A stretch of DNA of 64,000 nt from Acidimicrobiia bacterium (lineage in GTDB: Bacteria > Actinomycetota > Acidimicrobiia > Acidimicrobiales > Aldehydirespiratoraceae). Location: assembly GCA_022821685.1 (NCBI GenBank), contig JAJEDD010000039.1, positions 34,962-98,961 of the forward strand. The letters run 5' to 3'. Positions 8,983 to 16,539 of the stretch are shown here, one piece after another. The position numbers and the translations under genes were made by a program. Under the pieces are notes generated by a model. That model had not been told where the DNA came from, ran no database searches, and saw only the letters and a list, made by a program, of their open reading frames with translations. How positions within the stretch are numbered: position 1 is the stretch's first letter; each line of letters starts with the position of its first letter.

Positions 8983-9336
8983 GTGGCTCTCACTCTTGAT
9001 GTCGAGGGTCCGGCCGCGCCGCCGCGTCTCAACGGCGAGCTGGTGTTCGAGGAGCCGTGGGAGGGCCGCAGCTTCGCCATGGCCGCGGCGCTGGCCGACG
9101 GCGGCCTGTTCACCTGGGACGAGTTCCGAGACCACCTGATCGCGGCCATCGACCACTGGGAGTCGGCCCCGGTGGGCGAGTACCGGTACTACGAGCGCTG
9201 GCAGGAGGCTCTCGAGTCCGTGGTTGAGCAGTGCAACATCGTGGCCCGTCCCGAGGTGGACGAGTTGGCCGCGGCCTATGCGGCCCGCCCGCCGGGTCAC
9301 GACCACGACCACCAGCACCACGACCACAGCCACTGA
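8983..9336 (+). CDS. Nitrile hydratase accessory (activator / cobalt insertion) protein
   Basis: This small 117-aa protein resembles the beta-subunit N-terminus (PWEGRSFAMAAALADGGLFTWDEFRDHL), as nitrile hydratase activators of the P14K/NhlE type do. These chaperones load cobalt into the alpha chain. The C-terminus is a striking His-Asp tail (GHDHDHQHHDHSH) that could hold metal; such a tail fits cobalt delivery. The start is GTG 8983, 13 bases after nthA. It closes the three-gene nitrile hydratase set. Confidence 0.9.
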   Translation: MALTLDVEGPAAPPRLNGELVFEEPWEGRSFAMAAALADGGLFTWDEFRDHLIAAIDHWESAPVGEYRYYERWQEALESVVEQCNIVARPEVDELAAAYAARPPGHDHDHQHHDHSH

Positions 9337-9379
9337 GAGTGCGGATTTGACCGACCCTGGCTGAGGGTTTAGCTTGTCG

Positions 9380-9396
9380 GATAAGTATGTCTTATC
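9380..9396. promoter_or_regulatory. Inverted repeat GATAAG-N5-CTTATC, probable operator
   Basis: A perfect 6+6 inverted repeat with a 5-base spacer lies 35-51 bases before the AmiS/UreI start. A related half-site recurs as TGTCGGATAAG (9375-9385) and TGTCGGGTAAG (9402-9412). The composition is AT-rich against a GC-rich background. A dimeric repressor or activator of the amide channel gene is the simplest reading. Confidence 0.5.
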
Positions 9397-9430
9397 TGAG
9401 ATGTCGGGTAAGACTGAGGAAAGGCTTGTC

Positions 9431-9958
9431 ATGCCTCCTATAACCGTCGTCTTCATTGCCACCGGCTTGGTCGTGTGGCTCAATGCCCTCTTCTTCCTCG
9501 GTGTGGGCGCCGATCAGAAGGAAGGGGGTTCGAACCCGCTCGTCAGCATCGGCAATGCGACCCTGGTCGTGGGCCTGCTGAACCTGGTGCAGGCGGTTTA
9601 CATCATGTGGGCCCGACCTCTGGACGACGCGTCGGTCGTCCTGGCCGGGCTCGTCACCTTCTACGGTCTCTTCTTCGTGGTTCTCGGCAAGAGCGAGGTC
9701 AACGGATGGGATCTGCGGGTGGTTGGGAACCTGGCCGTGCCGACGGCCATCCTCCCGCTGTTCTGGTGGGACTTCTTCTCGGGAAGCTGGATGTTCCAGT
9801 CGATCCTGATCGTCTGGTTGGTGGCCTTCGGATCGGTGGCCCTCACCACCTACGGCAAGCTGGAGGCCAAGCTCCTCGGCGTGATTCTCGCTGGAACCGC
9901 GATCTACACCTTCTGGGTCCCGGCCCTGATCCTGGCCACGGGCAACGATATCCCCTAG
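9431..9958 (+). CDS. AmiS/UreI-family amide or urea channel
   Basis: This integral membrane protein of 175 aa has six or seven hydrophobic helices, beginning PPITVVFIATGLVVWLNALFFLG. It contains the family's LLNLVQAVYIMWA, TFYGLFFVVLG and LPLFWWDFF segments. AmiS/UreI proteins are pores for short amides or urea. Placed after nitrile hydratase, it could move the amide product or import amides. ATG 9431 has an AGGAAAGG site and lies below the operator; TTG 9374 would place the operator inside the gene. The stop codon TAG is the first three bases of an interspersed repeat. Confidence 0.88.
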   Translation: MPPITVVFIATGLVVWLNALFFLGVGADQKEGGSNPLVSIGNATLVVGLLNLVQAVYIMWARPLDDASVVLAGLVTFYGLFFVVLGKSEVNGWDLRVVGNLAVPTAILPLFWWDFFSGSWMFQSILIVWLVAFGSVALTTYGKLEAKLLGVILAGTAIYTFWVPALILATGNDIP

Positions 9959-10070
9959 AGGCCGAGCGGATTCATAGCGATTCCTGAGAGTCTTCGCGAG
10001 GCGCGGAGCGAGGCCGTGGGCTGTGTTGCTGCGGTTTGGGCGGCCCGTGAGCGCAGCGAACACGAGCGGG
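9956..10070 (-). repeat. Interspersed repeat, partly diverged copy
   Basis: It begins TAGAGGCCGAGCGG, sharing the TAG stop of the amide channel gene, and ends with the core CGCAGCGAACACGAGCGGG. The middle differs from the full-length copies by an alternative segment of about 40 bases. It separates the nitrile hydratase/channel genes from the radical SAM gene. Confidence 0.75.
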
Positions 10071-10190
10071 AGCAATTGCGCCGCGCCGGTTGAGCCGAGT
10101 CGCTCCGGGCCCGACCCGGCGGCGGCTCGGTGATCCGCGGCCGGCCAGCCGCCTTCGTGGATCAACCTCCGTCGTGATAGGAATGGCGCA

Positions 10191-11309
10191 GTGTCGCTGG
10201 CCGAACTCATCATCGACCTCCAGTTCAAGGGTCTGAGGATCAACACCGACTTCGAGCGCCGGCCGGGCGGGGCCGGTCCCTCCGACGCAGGCATGGTCTG
10301 GATCGAGGGCACCGCAGTGACGGTCCCGGTGGACGCCTCCTTCGTGGCCGATTCGCCCTATTCGCTGGAGCCCGAGGATCTCGGATTCGGAATATACGCC
10401 GACGGGATCCGCCTGGCCGGCGCCGCCCCGGCCGACCGGCCCCGCTTCTACGGTCTCACCACCGACGACGGCGTGCCGTACTGGCATCTGGCCCTGATGC
10501 ATCTCGACTCGCTGGCCAGCACCGTGTTGCAGACCTGCGCCTACTGGGGCAACGAGGACCAGTGCCACTTCTGCGGGATCGGCGTGTCGCTGGCGTCGGG
10601 CAGCACGGTGCTGGTGAAGCGGCCCGAGCAACTGGCCGAGGTGGCCGCCGCGGCCACCGAACTCGACGGCGCGGTGGACATCACCCTCACCACCGGCTCC
10701 ACCTACGGCCGCGACAAGGGCGCCCTCTACGTGGCCCGCTGCGGCGAGGCCATGAAGGCTTCGTCGGGGCTGCCGGTGGAGGTGCAGTTCGAGCCGCCCG
10801 ACGATCTCAGCGTGATCGACGCGGTGGCCGACCGGGGCATCGACTCGGTGGGCATCCACGTCGAGACCTTCGACCCGGCGGTGCTGGAGCGGGTGGCGCC
10901 GCCCAAGCACCGCACCGGCATCGAGCGCTACTTCGAGACCTGGGAGCACGCGGTGGAGCGTTTCGGCGAGGGCCAGGTGTCCACCTATGTGATTCTGGGC
11001 ATGGGGGAGGACCCCGACCTGATCACCGAGGGCTGCCGCCGGGCCGCCGACATTGGCGTGTACCCCTTCATCGTGCCGCTGAGGCCCGTGCCCGGCTCCC
11101 TCATGGGCGACTGGCTGCCCCCCGCCGCGGACTATGTGGAGGATGTGGCCCGCAAGGTGGCGCCGTATCTGGTGGAGCGTGGACTCACCGCCGATCTGGT
11201 GGCGGCGGGCTGTGCCCGCTGCCAGGCCTGCTCGCCGGTGGGGGCGATGGAGCGGGAGCTGCAGGCGCCCGAAGGCCGGAACCTGATTCCGGTGCGAGCG
11301 ATGGGCTGA
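10191..11309 (+). CDS. MSMEG_0568-family radical SAM protein (Nit1C cluster)
   Basis: This 372-aa cytoplasmic protein is of the biotin-synthase-like radical SAM type found in Nit1C nitrilase clusters. The cluster-binding cysteines are spaced C116-x8-C125-x2-C128 (CAYWGNEDQCHFC), unlike the usual CX3CX2C. A second set, C341-x2-C344-x2-C347, near the C-terminus could hold another iron-sulfur cluster. Family members are induced with nitrogen-starvation genes, but the reaction is unknown. The start is GTG 10191. The acetyltransferase gene follows 73 bases later. Confidence 0.88.
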   Translation: MSLAELIIDLQFKGLRINTDFERRPGGAGPSDAGMVWIEGTAVTVPVDASFVADSPYSLEPEDLGFGIYADGIRLAGAAPADRPRFYGLTTDDGVPYWHLALMHLDSLASTVLQTCAYWGNEDQCHFCGIGVSLASGSTVLVKRPEQLAEVAAAATELDGAVDITLTTGSTYGRDKGALYVARCGEAMKASSGLPVEVQFEPPDDLSVIDAVADRGIDSVGIHVETFDPAVLERVAPPKHRTGIERYFETWEHAVERFGEGQVSTYVILGMGEDPDLITEGCRRAADIGVYPFIVPLRPVPGSLMGDWLPPAADYVEDVARKVAPYLVERGLTADLVAAGCARCQACSPVGAMERELQAPEGRNLIPVRAMG

Positions 11310-11382
11310 CCGCGATGGCGGACATGGCTGCGACTAGCTGCGCAGTGCTGTGTGACTGCTCCGACGGGACGGGCTGACTGCG

Positions 11383-11937
11383 GTGGGGTCGTCGCAGCGG
11401 ATCGTGTGTTGGCGGGCTGTGACTCCGGCCGCCAAGAGCTGGCACCTGAGTATCCGTCACCGCATCTTCGTCGAGGAGCAGCGGGTCATCCCCTTCACCG
11501 ATGTGGACGATTGGGATAGCGACCCCGACACCGTCCACGTGCTGGCCGGACGGGGATCGGCCGCGGTGGGAACGGTGCGGCTGTATCGCACCGACACCTG
11601 CGGCCGCTGGAAGGGCGACCGCCTAGCCGTGCTGCCCGGCCACCGGGCCGGCATCGCAGGCATGCGGCTGGTGCGATTCGCGGTGTCTACCGCGGCCGCG
11701 GCTGGGGGCGACGTGATGGACGCATTCGTCCAGCTCCAGAACGTGAACTTCTTCGAGCGGCTCGGCTGGGAGCACAACGGTCCGCCCGCTGACTATTTCG
11801 GCCTGCCCCACCAGCCCATGACCTTCGAGCTGTCGCGGGCCGACAGCCTGGCCGAGAGCGAGATTCCCGACGACGCCTGCCTGCGCCTCCCCGCGGCCCG
11901 GACCGCCCCCAGCGCCCTGCTCGCCGCAGTGTCCTAG
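11383..11937 (+). CDS. MSMEG_0567/Sll0786-family GNAT N-acetyltransferase (Nit1C cluster)
   Basis: This 184-aa GNAT-fold protein has the family's opening (SIRHRIFVEEQRVIPFTDVDDWD), the acetyl-CoA strand GTVRLYRTD and the C-terminal block VQLQNVNFFERLGWEHNG. In Synechocystis the homologue (Sll0786) neighbours the AIR-synthase-like Sll0787; in some actinobacteria the two are one polypeptide. Here they are 9 kb apart on opposite strands. The acceptor substrate is unknown. It is followed 9 bases later by the DUF1116 gene. Confidence 0.86.
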   Translation: MGSSQRIVCWRAVTPAAKSWHLSIRHRIFVEEQRVIPFTDVDDWDSDPDTVHVLAGRGSAAVGTVRLYRTDTCGRWKGDRLAVLPGHRAGIAGMRLVRFAVSTAAAAGGDVMDAFVQLQNVNFFERLGWEHNGPPADYFGLPHQPMTFELSRADSLAESEIPDDACLRLPAARTAPSALLAAVS

Positions 11938-11946
11938 AAGCCGCAG

Positions 11947-13362
11947 TTGATGGGCGTCACGGAACTGCCTGAGCGGGTCGAGGTCGTCAACATCGGGCTG
12001 GAGCGGTTCGAGGCCGCGGTCCGTGATCAGGGCGCGCCCGCGGTGGGGGTCGACTGGCGTATCCCCGCCGGCGGCGATGCCGGGGCGGTGGCCGCGCTGG
12101 CCCGGCTGCTGGGTCCGGCCGCGGCCCGGATCGACGCAGCCAACGCCGAGGTGATCAGCCGGTTGGACCGGGGGACGCCGTTGCTGCTGGGCGTGGAGGC
12201 AGCGGGCTCGGTGATCGGCGGCCTCGATGCCTCCACGATCCTGCACTGCGGGCCGCGGATCGCCTGGGCCGACATGTGCGACCCGTTGCGGCGCTCGGTG
12301 CGGGCCGCGGTGGTGGCCGAGGGCTGGGCCCCGGACCGCGACCGCGCCGATCGCATGCTGAACGCGGGCGAGATCAGGCTGGAGCCCGCTAACGAGCACG
12401 CTGCGGTGGTTCCCATGGCCACCGCCATCGGGCCGACCGCCCCGGTGTACGTGGTGTCGGTCGAGGCTGGCGGCACCACCGCCTATTCGAGCCTCAACCA
12501 GGGTTCGGGAGCGGTCGCCTGGTTCGGGGTCGATGCTGACGAGGCCATAGAGCGTCTCCGCTTTCTGCGCGACACTCTTGCCCCCGCTTTGGCCGGGGCC
12601 ATCGACGCGGCCGGCCCCATCGACGTGTTCTCGCTGGCTGCTCAGGGCATCGCCATGGGCGACGACGTGCACATGCGGGTCCAGGCCACCACCAACCTGC
12701 TGCTGCGCGACCTGCTGCCGCACCTGGTCCGGGCCGACACCGACAGGATCGGCGAGGCAGCCGACTTCTTGAGCACCAACCACCTGATGTTCCTCAACAT
12801 CGCCATGGCCGGCGCCCGGGCCCTCACCGAGTGGGCCGGCGCGGTGGCGGACTCCAGCATCGTCACCACCATGGCCCGCAACGGCACCACCTACGGCGTA
12901 CGCCTCGCCGGCGACCCCGAGTGGCACATCGCGGCGGCGCCGCCGGTGCAGAACGCCCTTTACTACCCCGGCCAGGGTCCTGAGACGAGCGCCCCCGACA
13001 TCGGCGACAGCGCAGTGCTGGAACTGGTGGGCCTCGGCGGCGCGGCCGCGGCCAACTCGCCCGCGGTGGCCGGCTTCCTTGGGGGTCGGATGGCCGACGC
13101 GGCCGCGGTCACTGCGGCCATGGGCCGGATCTGCGCCGGGACCAGCACCCGGCTCCGCCTGCCCGTGCTCGACAACGCCGGCACCCCGCTGGGAGTCGAC
13201 GTCCGAAGAGTGGTCGAGAGCTCGATCACACCGGCGGTGAACACCGGCATAGTCCACGCCTCCGACGGCTCGGGCCAGGTGGGCGCCGGCGTGGCCCGAG
13301 CCCCCATCGAGTGCTTCCGCCAAGCCCTGCTGGCCCTCGACCGCCGCCTGGCCAAAGACTGA
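11947..13362 (+). CDS. DUF1116 protein (AllG/YlbE-like, carbamoyltransferase-associated)
   Basis: This 471-aa protein contains the DUF1116 hallmarks: WADMCDPLRRSVRAAVVAEGW, NLLLRDLLPHL, STNHLMFLNIAMAGA and NGTTYGVRLAG. In Escherichia coli the DUF1116 protein AllG (YlbE) works with AllF and AllH in oxamate carbamoyl transfer, followed by a carbamate kinase. A carbamate kinase gene begins at 146 on the opposite strand, but no AllF/FdrA or AllH gene is seen in this window. A carbamoyl-phosphate-producing step is therefore plausible, not shown. Confidence 0.78.
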   Translation: MMGVTELPERVEVVNIGLERFEAAVRDQGAPAVGVDWRIPAGGDAGAVAALARLLGPAAARIDAANAEVISRLDRGTPLLLGVEAAGSVIGGLDASTILHCGPRIAWADMCDPLRRSVRAAVVAEGWAPDRDRADRMLNAGEIRLEPANEHAAVVPMATAIGPTAPVYVVSVEAGGTTAYSSLNQGSGAVAWFGVDADEAIERLRFLRDTLAPALAGAIDAAGPIDVFSLAAQGIAMGDDVHMRVQATTNLLLRDLLPHLVRADTDRIGEAADFLSTNHLMFLNIAMAGARALTEWAGAVADSSIVTTMARNGTTYGVRLAGDPEWHIAAAPPVQNALYYPGQGPETSAPDIGDSAVLELVGLGGAAAANSPAVAGFLGGRMADAAAVTAAMGRICAGTSTRLRLPVLDNAGTPLGVDVRRVVESSITPAVNTGIVHASDGSGQVGAGVARAPIECFRQALLALDRRLAKD

Positions 13363-13439
13363 CAAATTGTCTGCTAGACACCAGACATTCTGTCCCCCAG
13401 ATAGCGGACAATTTGTATCTCAATAGCCAGACATTCTGT
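13361..13439. repeat. Two 33-base AT-rich direct repeats
   Basis: Units at 13361-13393 and 13407-13439 have equal length and both end in CCAGACATTCTGT. Their starts are GACAAATTGT and GACAATTTGT. Each unit contains small GACA-N3-TGT palindromes. They lie between the convergent DUF1116 and XRE-cupin genes, starting on the DUF1116 stop codon. They could be protein-binding sites or a remnant of a small mobile element. Confidence 0.6.
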
Positions 13440-13455
13440 ATTGCGGCCAGGCTCC

Positions 13456-13595
13456 AAGAGCGTGCGCGGATAGGTGCAAGCTCGTTACGTCGCAGCGGGG
13501 TCATTCCCGCTCTTGCTTGCTGCGCTCACGGGCCGCTCGGGCCACGGCCTCGCCCGTATGGGCCGGAATCGCTCGCCTACCCGCTCGGCCTCTAA
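13456..13595 (+). repeat. Interspersed repeat, full-length copy (copy 2)
   Basis: This copy is nearly identical to 2144-2283 along its whole length. Read on the complement it starts TTAGAGGCCGAGCGGG, and the TAG in this start is the stop codon of the XRE-cupin gene. It fills the gap between that gene and the AT-rich repeats. Confidence 0.85.
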
Positions 13596-14209
13596 GCCGG
13601 TCTGAGGGCGGTCCACACTGCCTTTGCCGGGTGTTTGGCGGGGTTGCGCCAGCGGTGCTCGTGGTCGGTGCGAAAATGGATCGAGTCGCCCTTGCGAAGC
13701 TGGAAGGCCTGGCCGGAGACGTCCACGTCGAGCCGTCCCGACAGCAGGTGGATCAGCTCTTCGCCCGCGTGGCGCAGCGGAGACTCGCCGCTGTCGGAGC
13801 CCGGCGCGACCTCGGCGATGGCGGTGGCCACGAAATACTGGCCGTAGGGGCCGGAGATCCCCTCCAGGGCGAGGCCCTCATGCGGGGTGTAGATCGAGCG
13901 GCGCTCGGCGGCGGGGGTGAACACCACGTAGGGCGGCGACTCCAGCTCCTCGTCCACGAAGTATGAGACGGGCTGTTCTAGGGCCGCGGCCAGCTTCAGC
14001 AGGGTGGTGATGGTGGGCACCATGGTGCCCTGCTCCACCTTGTGGATGGCCGCGGTCGACACGTCTGAGCGGTCGGCGAGTTGCTGCAGCGACAGGTTCC
14101 ACTGCTGGCGCAGGTGGCGGATCTTGGGTCCGATCGAGTTCACGACCGCGCTCAGCGTCTCGCCGCTCACCCCGCCGGGCCGCCCGACTGTTTCCCCCGT
14201 AGCGGTCAT
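13592..14209 (-). CDS. XRE-cupin transcriptional regulator
   Basis: The N-terminal helix-turn-helix (IRHLRQQWNLSLQQLADRSD then TAAIHKVEQGTMVPTITTL) is followed by a cupin_2 barrel near the C-terminus (HAGEELIHLLSGRLDVDVSG, then GDSIHF and DHEHRW). Such proteins sense a small ligand in the cupin and regulate nearby catabolic genes. ATG 14209 with an AGG upstream is preferred over GTG 14236. It sits among the nitrile/nitrogen genes and could control them. Confidence 0.86.
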   Translation of the reverse strand: MTATGETVGRPGGVSGETLSAVVNSIGPKIRHLRQQWNLSLQQLADRSDVSTAAIHKVEQGTMVPTITTLLKLAAALEQPVSYFVDEELESPPYVVFTPAAERRSIYTPHEGLALEGISGPYGQYFVATAIAEVAPGSDSGESPLRHAGEELIHLLSGRLDVDVSGQAFQLRKGDSIHFRTDHEHRWRNPAKHPAKAVWTALRPA

Positions 14210-14303
14210 GTACCTGTCACCTGATGCCCCTGTCACCGGGCGCGCAGCCTAGACCACGGTCTTCTCGCTTGTGATCGGGTGGTGTCGTATAGTTCACGGC
14301 CCT

Positions 14304-14699
14304 GTGAGTTCTGCGACCCTTACCGTGTCGGCCCGGTGGCTGGGCGCCTACCGCTGCGACGTGACCTCCGGCGACTTCACGATCCCGGTGGACGAGCCCG
14401 AGCGGCACGGCGGCACCAACCAGGGCCCCCAGCCCACCGAGTTGCTGCTGGGCGCGCTGTCGTCGTGCTTCACTCTGGCGGTGGCCCACTCGGCCGGCAA
14501 GCGGGGCATTGAGCTGACCCACCTGAGCGTGGAGGTGACCGGCACCTACGACGGCCCCAGCTTCTCGGCGCTCGACATCCGGGTCGACGTCGGTTGCGAC
14601 GACGCGGTGAAGGACCGGCTGCTGGAGGCTGCATCCCGCGTCTGCTACGTGTCCAACACCATTCGCAACGCTCCCGAGATGTCGGTGCGGGCCATTTGA
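14304..14699 (+). CDS. OsmC-family peroxiredoxin-like protein
   Basis: The sequence fits OsmC/Ohr thiol peroxidases: TELLLGALSSCFTLAVAH carries the first catalytic Cys and ASRVCYVSNTIRNA the second. OsmC proteins reduce organic hydroperoxides in the cytoplasm. The reading frame is open to 14271, but GTG 14304 gives the normal N-terminus, and a TATAGT box about 13 bases before it could drive a nearly leaderless transcript. It is divergent from the XRE-cupin regulator. Confidence 0.82.
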   Translation: MSSATLTVSARWLGAYRCDVTSGDFTIPVDEPERHGGTNQGPQPTELLLGALSSCFTLAVAHSAGKRGIELTHLSVEVTGTYDGPSFSALDIRVDVGCDDAVKDRLLEAASRVCYVSNTIRNAPEMSVRAI

Positions 14700-14704
14700 G
14701 GGCC

Positions 14705-14830
14705 GGGCGCGGCTTGACACTCGCACGGACTCGCACACCGGGGCCCGAGCGGCTCGTGAGCGCAGCGAACAAGAGCGGGTTTGACCCCGCTGCGGGCGGG
14801 CGCGGCTTGACACTCGCACGGACTCGCACA
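14705..14830 (+). repeat. Repeat core between two perfect 33-base direct repeats
   Basis: Bases 14705-14737 and 14798-14830 are identical and contain the sequence CGGCTTGACACTCGCACGG. Between them lies a short form of the interspersed repeat (GAGCGCAGCGAACAAGAGCG). The second unit supplies a -35 box to the following gene. Confidence 0.75.
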
Positions 14831-14836
14831 TAGGTT
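14807..14836 (+). promoter_or_regulatory. Promoter TTGACA-N18-TAGGTT
   Basis: The -35 box is consensus TTGACA at 14807-14812 and the -10 is TAGGTT at 14831-14836, 80 bases before the flavoprotein start. The first 33-base repeat has the same TTGACA but no TAnnnT at the right distance. Confidence 0.5.
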
Positions 14837-14915
14837 CCGATACGCAGTTGTCTCATCCGACACGTCGGGTGTTGCCGAGTCGCAGCCGGGAGGTCTTGGT
14901 GGCGAGAGGGTCACG

Positions 14916-16238
14916 ATGCGCATAGCGGTGATCGGCGGGGGCGCCGCCGGGCTGGGCGCGGCGGGCGCGGCCAAGGCGGTCGATCCCAACGCCGAGGTGG
15001 TGGTCTACACCGCCGACACCGACGTGGCCTACAGCCCGTGCGGCATCCCCTACGTGCACGGCAAGGAGATCGACTCGTTCGACCGGCTCTTCTTGGCCAC
15101 CAAGGAGCAGTACGTCGCCACCGGCATCGACGTCCGCTACGAGACCACGGTGGAGTCGATCGACCCGAAGGCTCGCACCGTAACGGTGGCGGGCGAGGGC
15201 GCGGCCTCCTATGACCGGCTCATCATCGGGTCGGGATGGAACTACGCCTCGGTGGACGTTCCCGGCAACGATCTCGACGGCATCTACGAGGTCAAGTACA
15301 TCCGCGAGGCCATGGAGTGGGACAAGCGGCTCGACTCCTGCACCTCGGCGGTGGTGGTGGACGCCGGTCTGGTGGCCATGGAGATGGTGGCGGCCCTGTG
15401 CCACCGGGGGATCAAGTGCACCGTCGTTGATCCCGCCCCGTGGCCCATGGCCGACGTGCTCGACCCCGACATCGTCGAGCCGGTGCGCCAGGCCTGGGAG
15501 GACGCCGGCGTCGACATGCAGTGGGGCAACCGGGTCACCGCGTTCTCCGGCGACAAGACGGTGAGCCGGGTCGAGACCGAGCAGGGGCCCATCTCCGCCG
15601 ACATCGTGATCGTCGGCACCCACAAAGTGCCCAACAACCCGCTGGCCGCCGCGGCCGGCCTTGAGCTGGGCTCCACCGGCGGCCTGATCGTCGACTCTCG
15701 GATGCAGACCTCCGATCCCAACATCTACGCCGCGGGGGACTGCGCCGAGATCCCCCACGGAGTCTCCAACATTCCCATCCAGGGGCTGACCGGCTCCCAC
15801 GCCTACTCCCAGGGCAAGACGGCCGGCACCAACGCTGCCGGCGGAACCCGCCACTACCGGCCCGTGTTCGTGCCGTGGGGGCTGCTGGCGGGGGAGTGGA
15901 TGATCGGCGGGGTGTCGTTCGGCGAGACGCTGGCCACCGCGCTGGGCATACAGCACGTTGTGGGCAAGGCCCAGGGCATCACCCGGGCCCGCTACTACCC
16001 CGGGGTCAAGCCGATCACGGTGAAGCTGCTGGCCGAGCCGGGGTCGCTGCGGCTCATCGGGGCCCAGATGATCGGCGGCGAGGGGATCAAGGAGCGGGCC
16101 GACTTCTTGGCCATGGCGGTGCGGGTGGGCCTCACCGTCGAGGAGCTGGCCACCATGGAGAACGTGTACTCGCCCGCCATCGGCGCCCTCAACGAGCCGA
16201 TCTCGGTGGCCGCCCAGAACCTGCTGGCCGGGCTGTAG
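14916..16238 (+). CDS. FAD-dependent pyridine-nucleotide-disulfide oxidoreductase, CoA-disulfide reductase/NADH oxidase type
   Basis: FAD binding is shown by MRIAVIGGGAAGLGAAG at the N-terminus and by SDPNIYAAGDCAE further on. The active-site Cys42 lies in AYSPCGIPY, as in CoA-disulfide reductases and NADH oxidases. The second Rossmann motif, normally GxGxxG for NAD(P)H, reads VVVDAGLVAMEM here, so two of three glycines are missing. The C-terminal dimerisation domain is intact. It may use an electron donor other than NAD(P)H. Its place before the Sll0783-like gene ties it to the nitrile region. Confidence 0.8.
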   Translation: MRIAVIGGGAAGLGAAGAAKAVDPNAEVVVYTADTDVAYSPCGIPYVHGKEIDSFDRLFLATKEQYVATGIDVRYETTVESIDPKARTVTVAGEGAASYDRLIIGSGWNYASVDVPGNDLDGIYEVKYIREAMEWDKRLDSCTSAVVVDAGLVAMEMVAALCHRGIKCTVVDPAPWPMADVLDPDIVEPVRQAWEDAGVDMQWGNRVTAFSGDKTVSRVETEQGPISADIVIVGTHKVPNNPLAAAAGLELGSTGGLIVDSRMQTSDPNIYAAGDCAEIPHGVSNIPIQGLTGSHAYSQGKTAGTNAAGGTRHYRPVFVPWGLLAGEWMIGGVSFGETLATALGIQHVVGKAQGITRARYYPGVKPITVKLLAEPGSLRLIGAQMIGGEGIKERADFLAMAVRVGLTVEELATMENVYSPAIGALNEPISVAAQNLLAGL

Positions 16239-16244
16239 GCGCTC

Positions 16245-16505
16245 ATGGGGTTCGCTCAGTGGCTTCGGTCCAACTCGGAGCATTACCTGGCCATTGACGC
16301 CCAGCAGCGCGTCGGCGCCCGCTACGGCGCCCGGCCGCCGGAGAAGGCCCGCGGTGCTCGGGAGATCTTCTGGCGCCATGTGTTCACCCCGGCCTATCGC
16401 CTGCTGCCCTGGGGCGTCCGGCGGCGCGCCATCGCGGCTCTGCCGGGCTCGCACCGCCGGCAGTGGCCCGTCCGCTCCGGCCGACCCCAAGGACCGGCGA
16501 TCTGA
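16245..16505 (+). CDS. Small basic hypothetical protein, 86 aa
   Basis: No family is recognised. The protein is Arg-rich with aromatic patches (IFWRHVFTPAYRLLPWGVRRR). It begins 6 bases after the flavoprotein stop and ends 34 bases before the next gene, so it fits well within this operon. That spacing is the main reason to accept it as real. Confidence 0.5.
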   Translation: MGFAQWLRSNSEHYLAIDAQQRVGARYGARPPEKARGAREIFWRHVFTPAYRLLPWGVRRRAIAALPGSHRRQWPVRSGRPQGPAI

Positions 16506-16539
16506 AACCCAGACCAATGACAACAACAAGGAGGCAACC

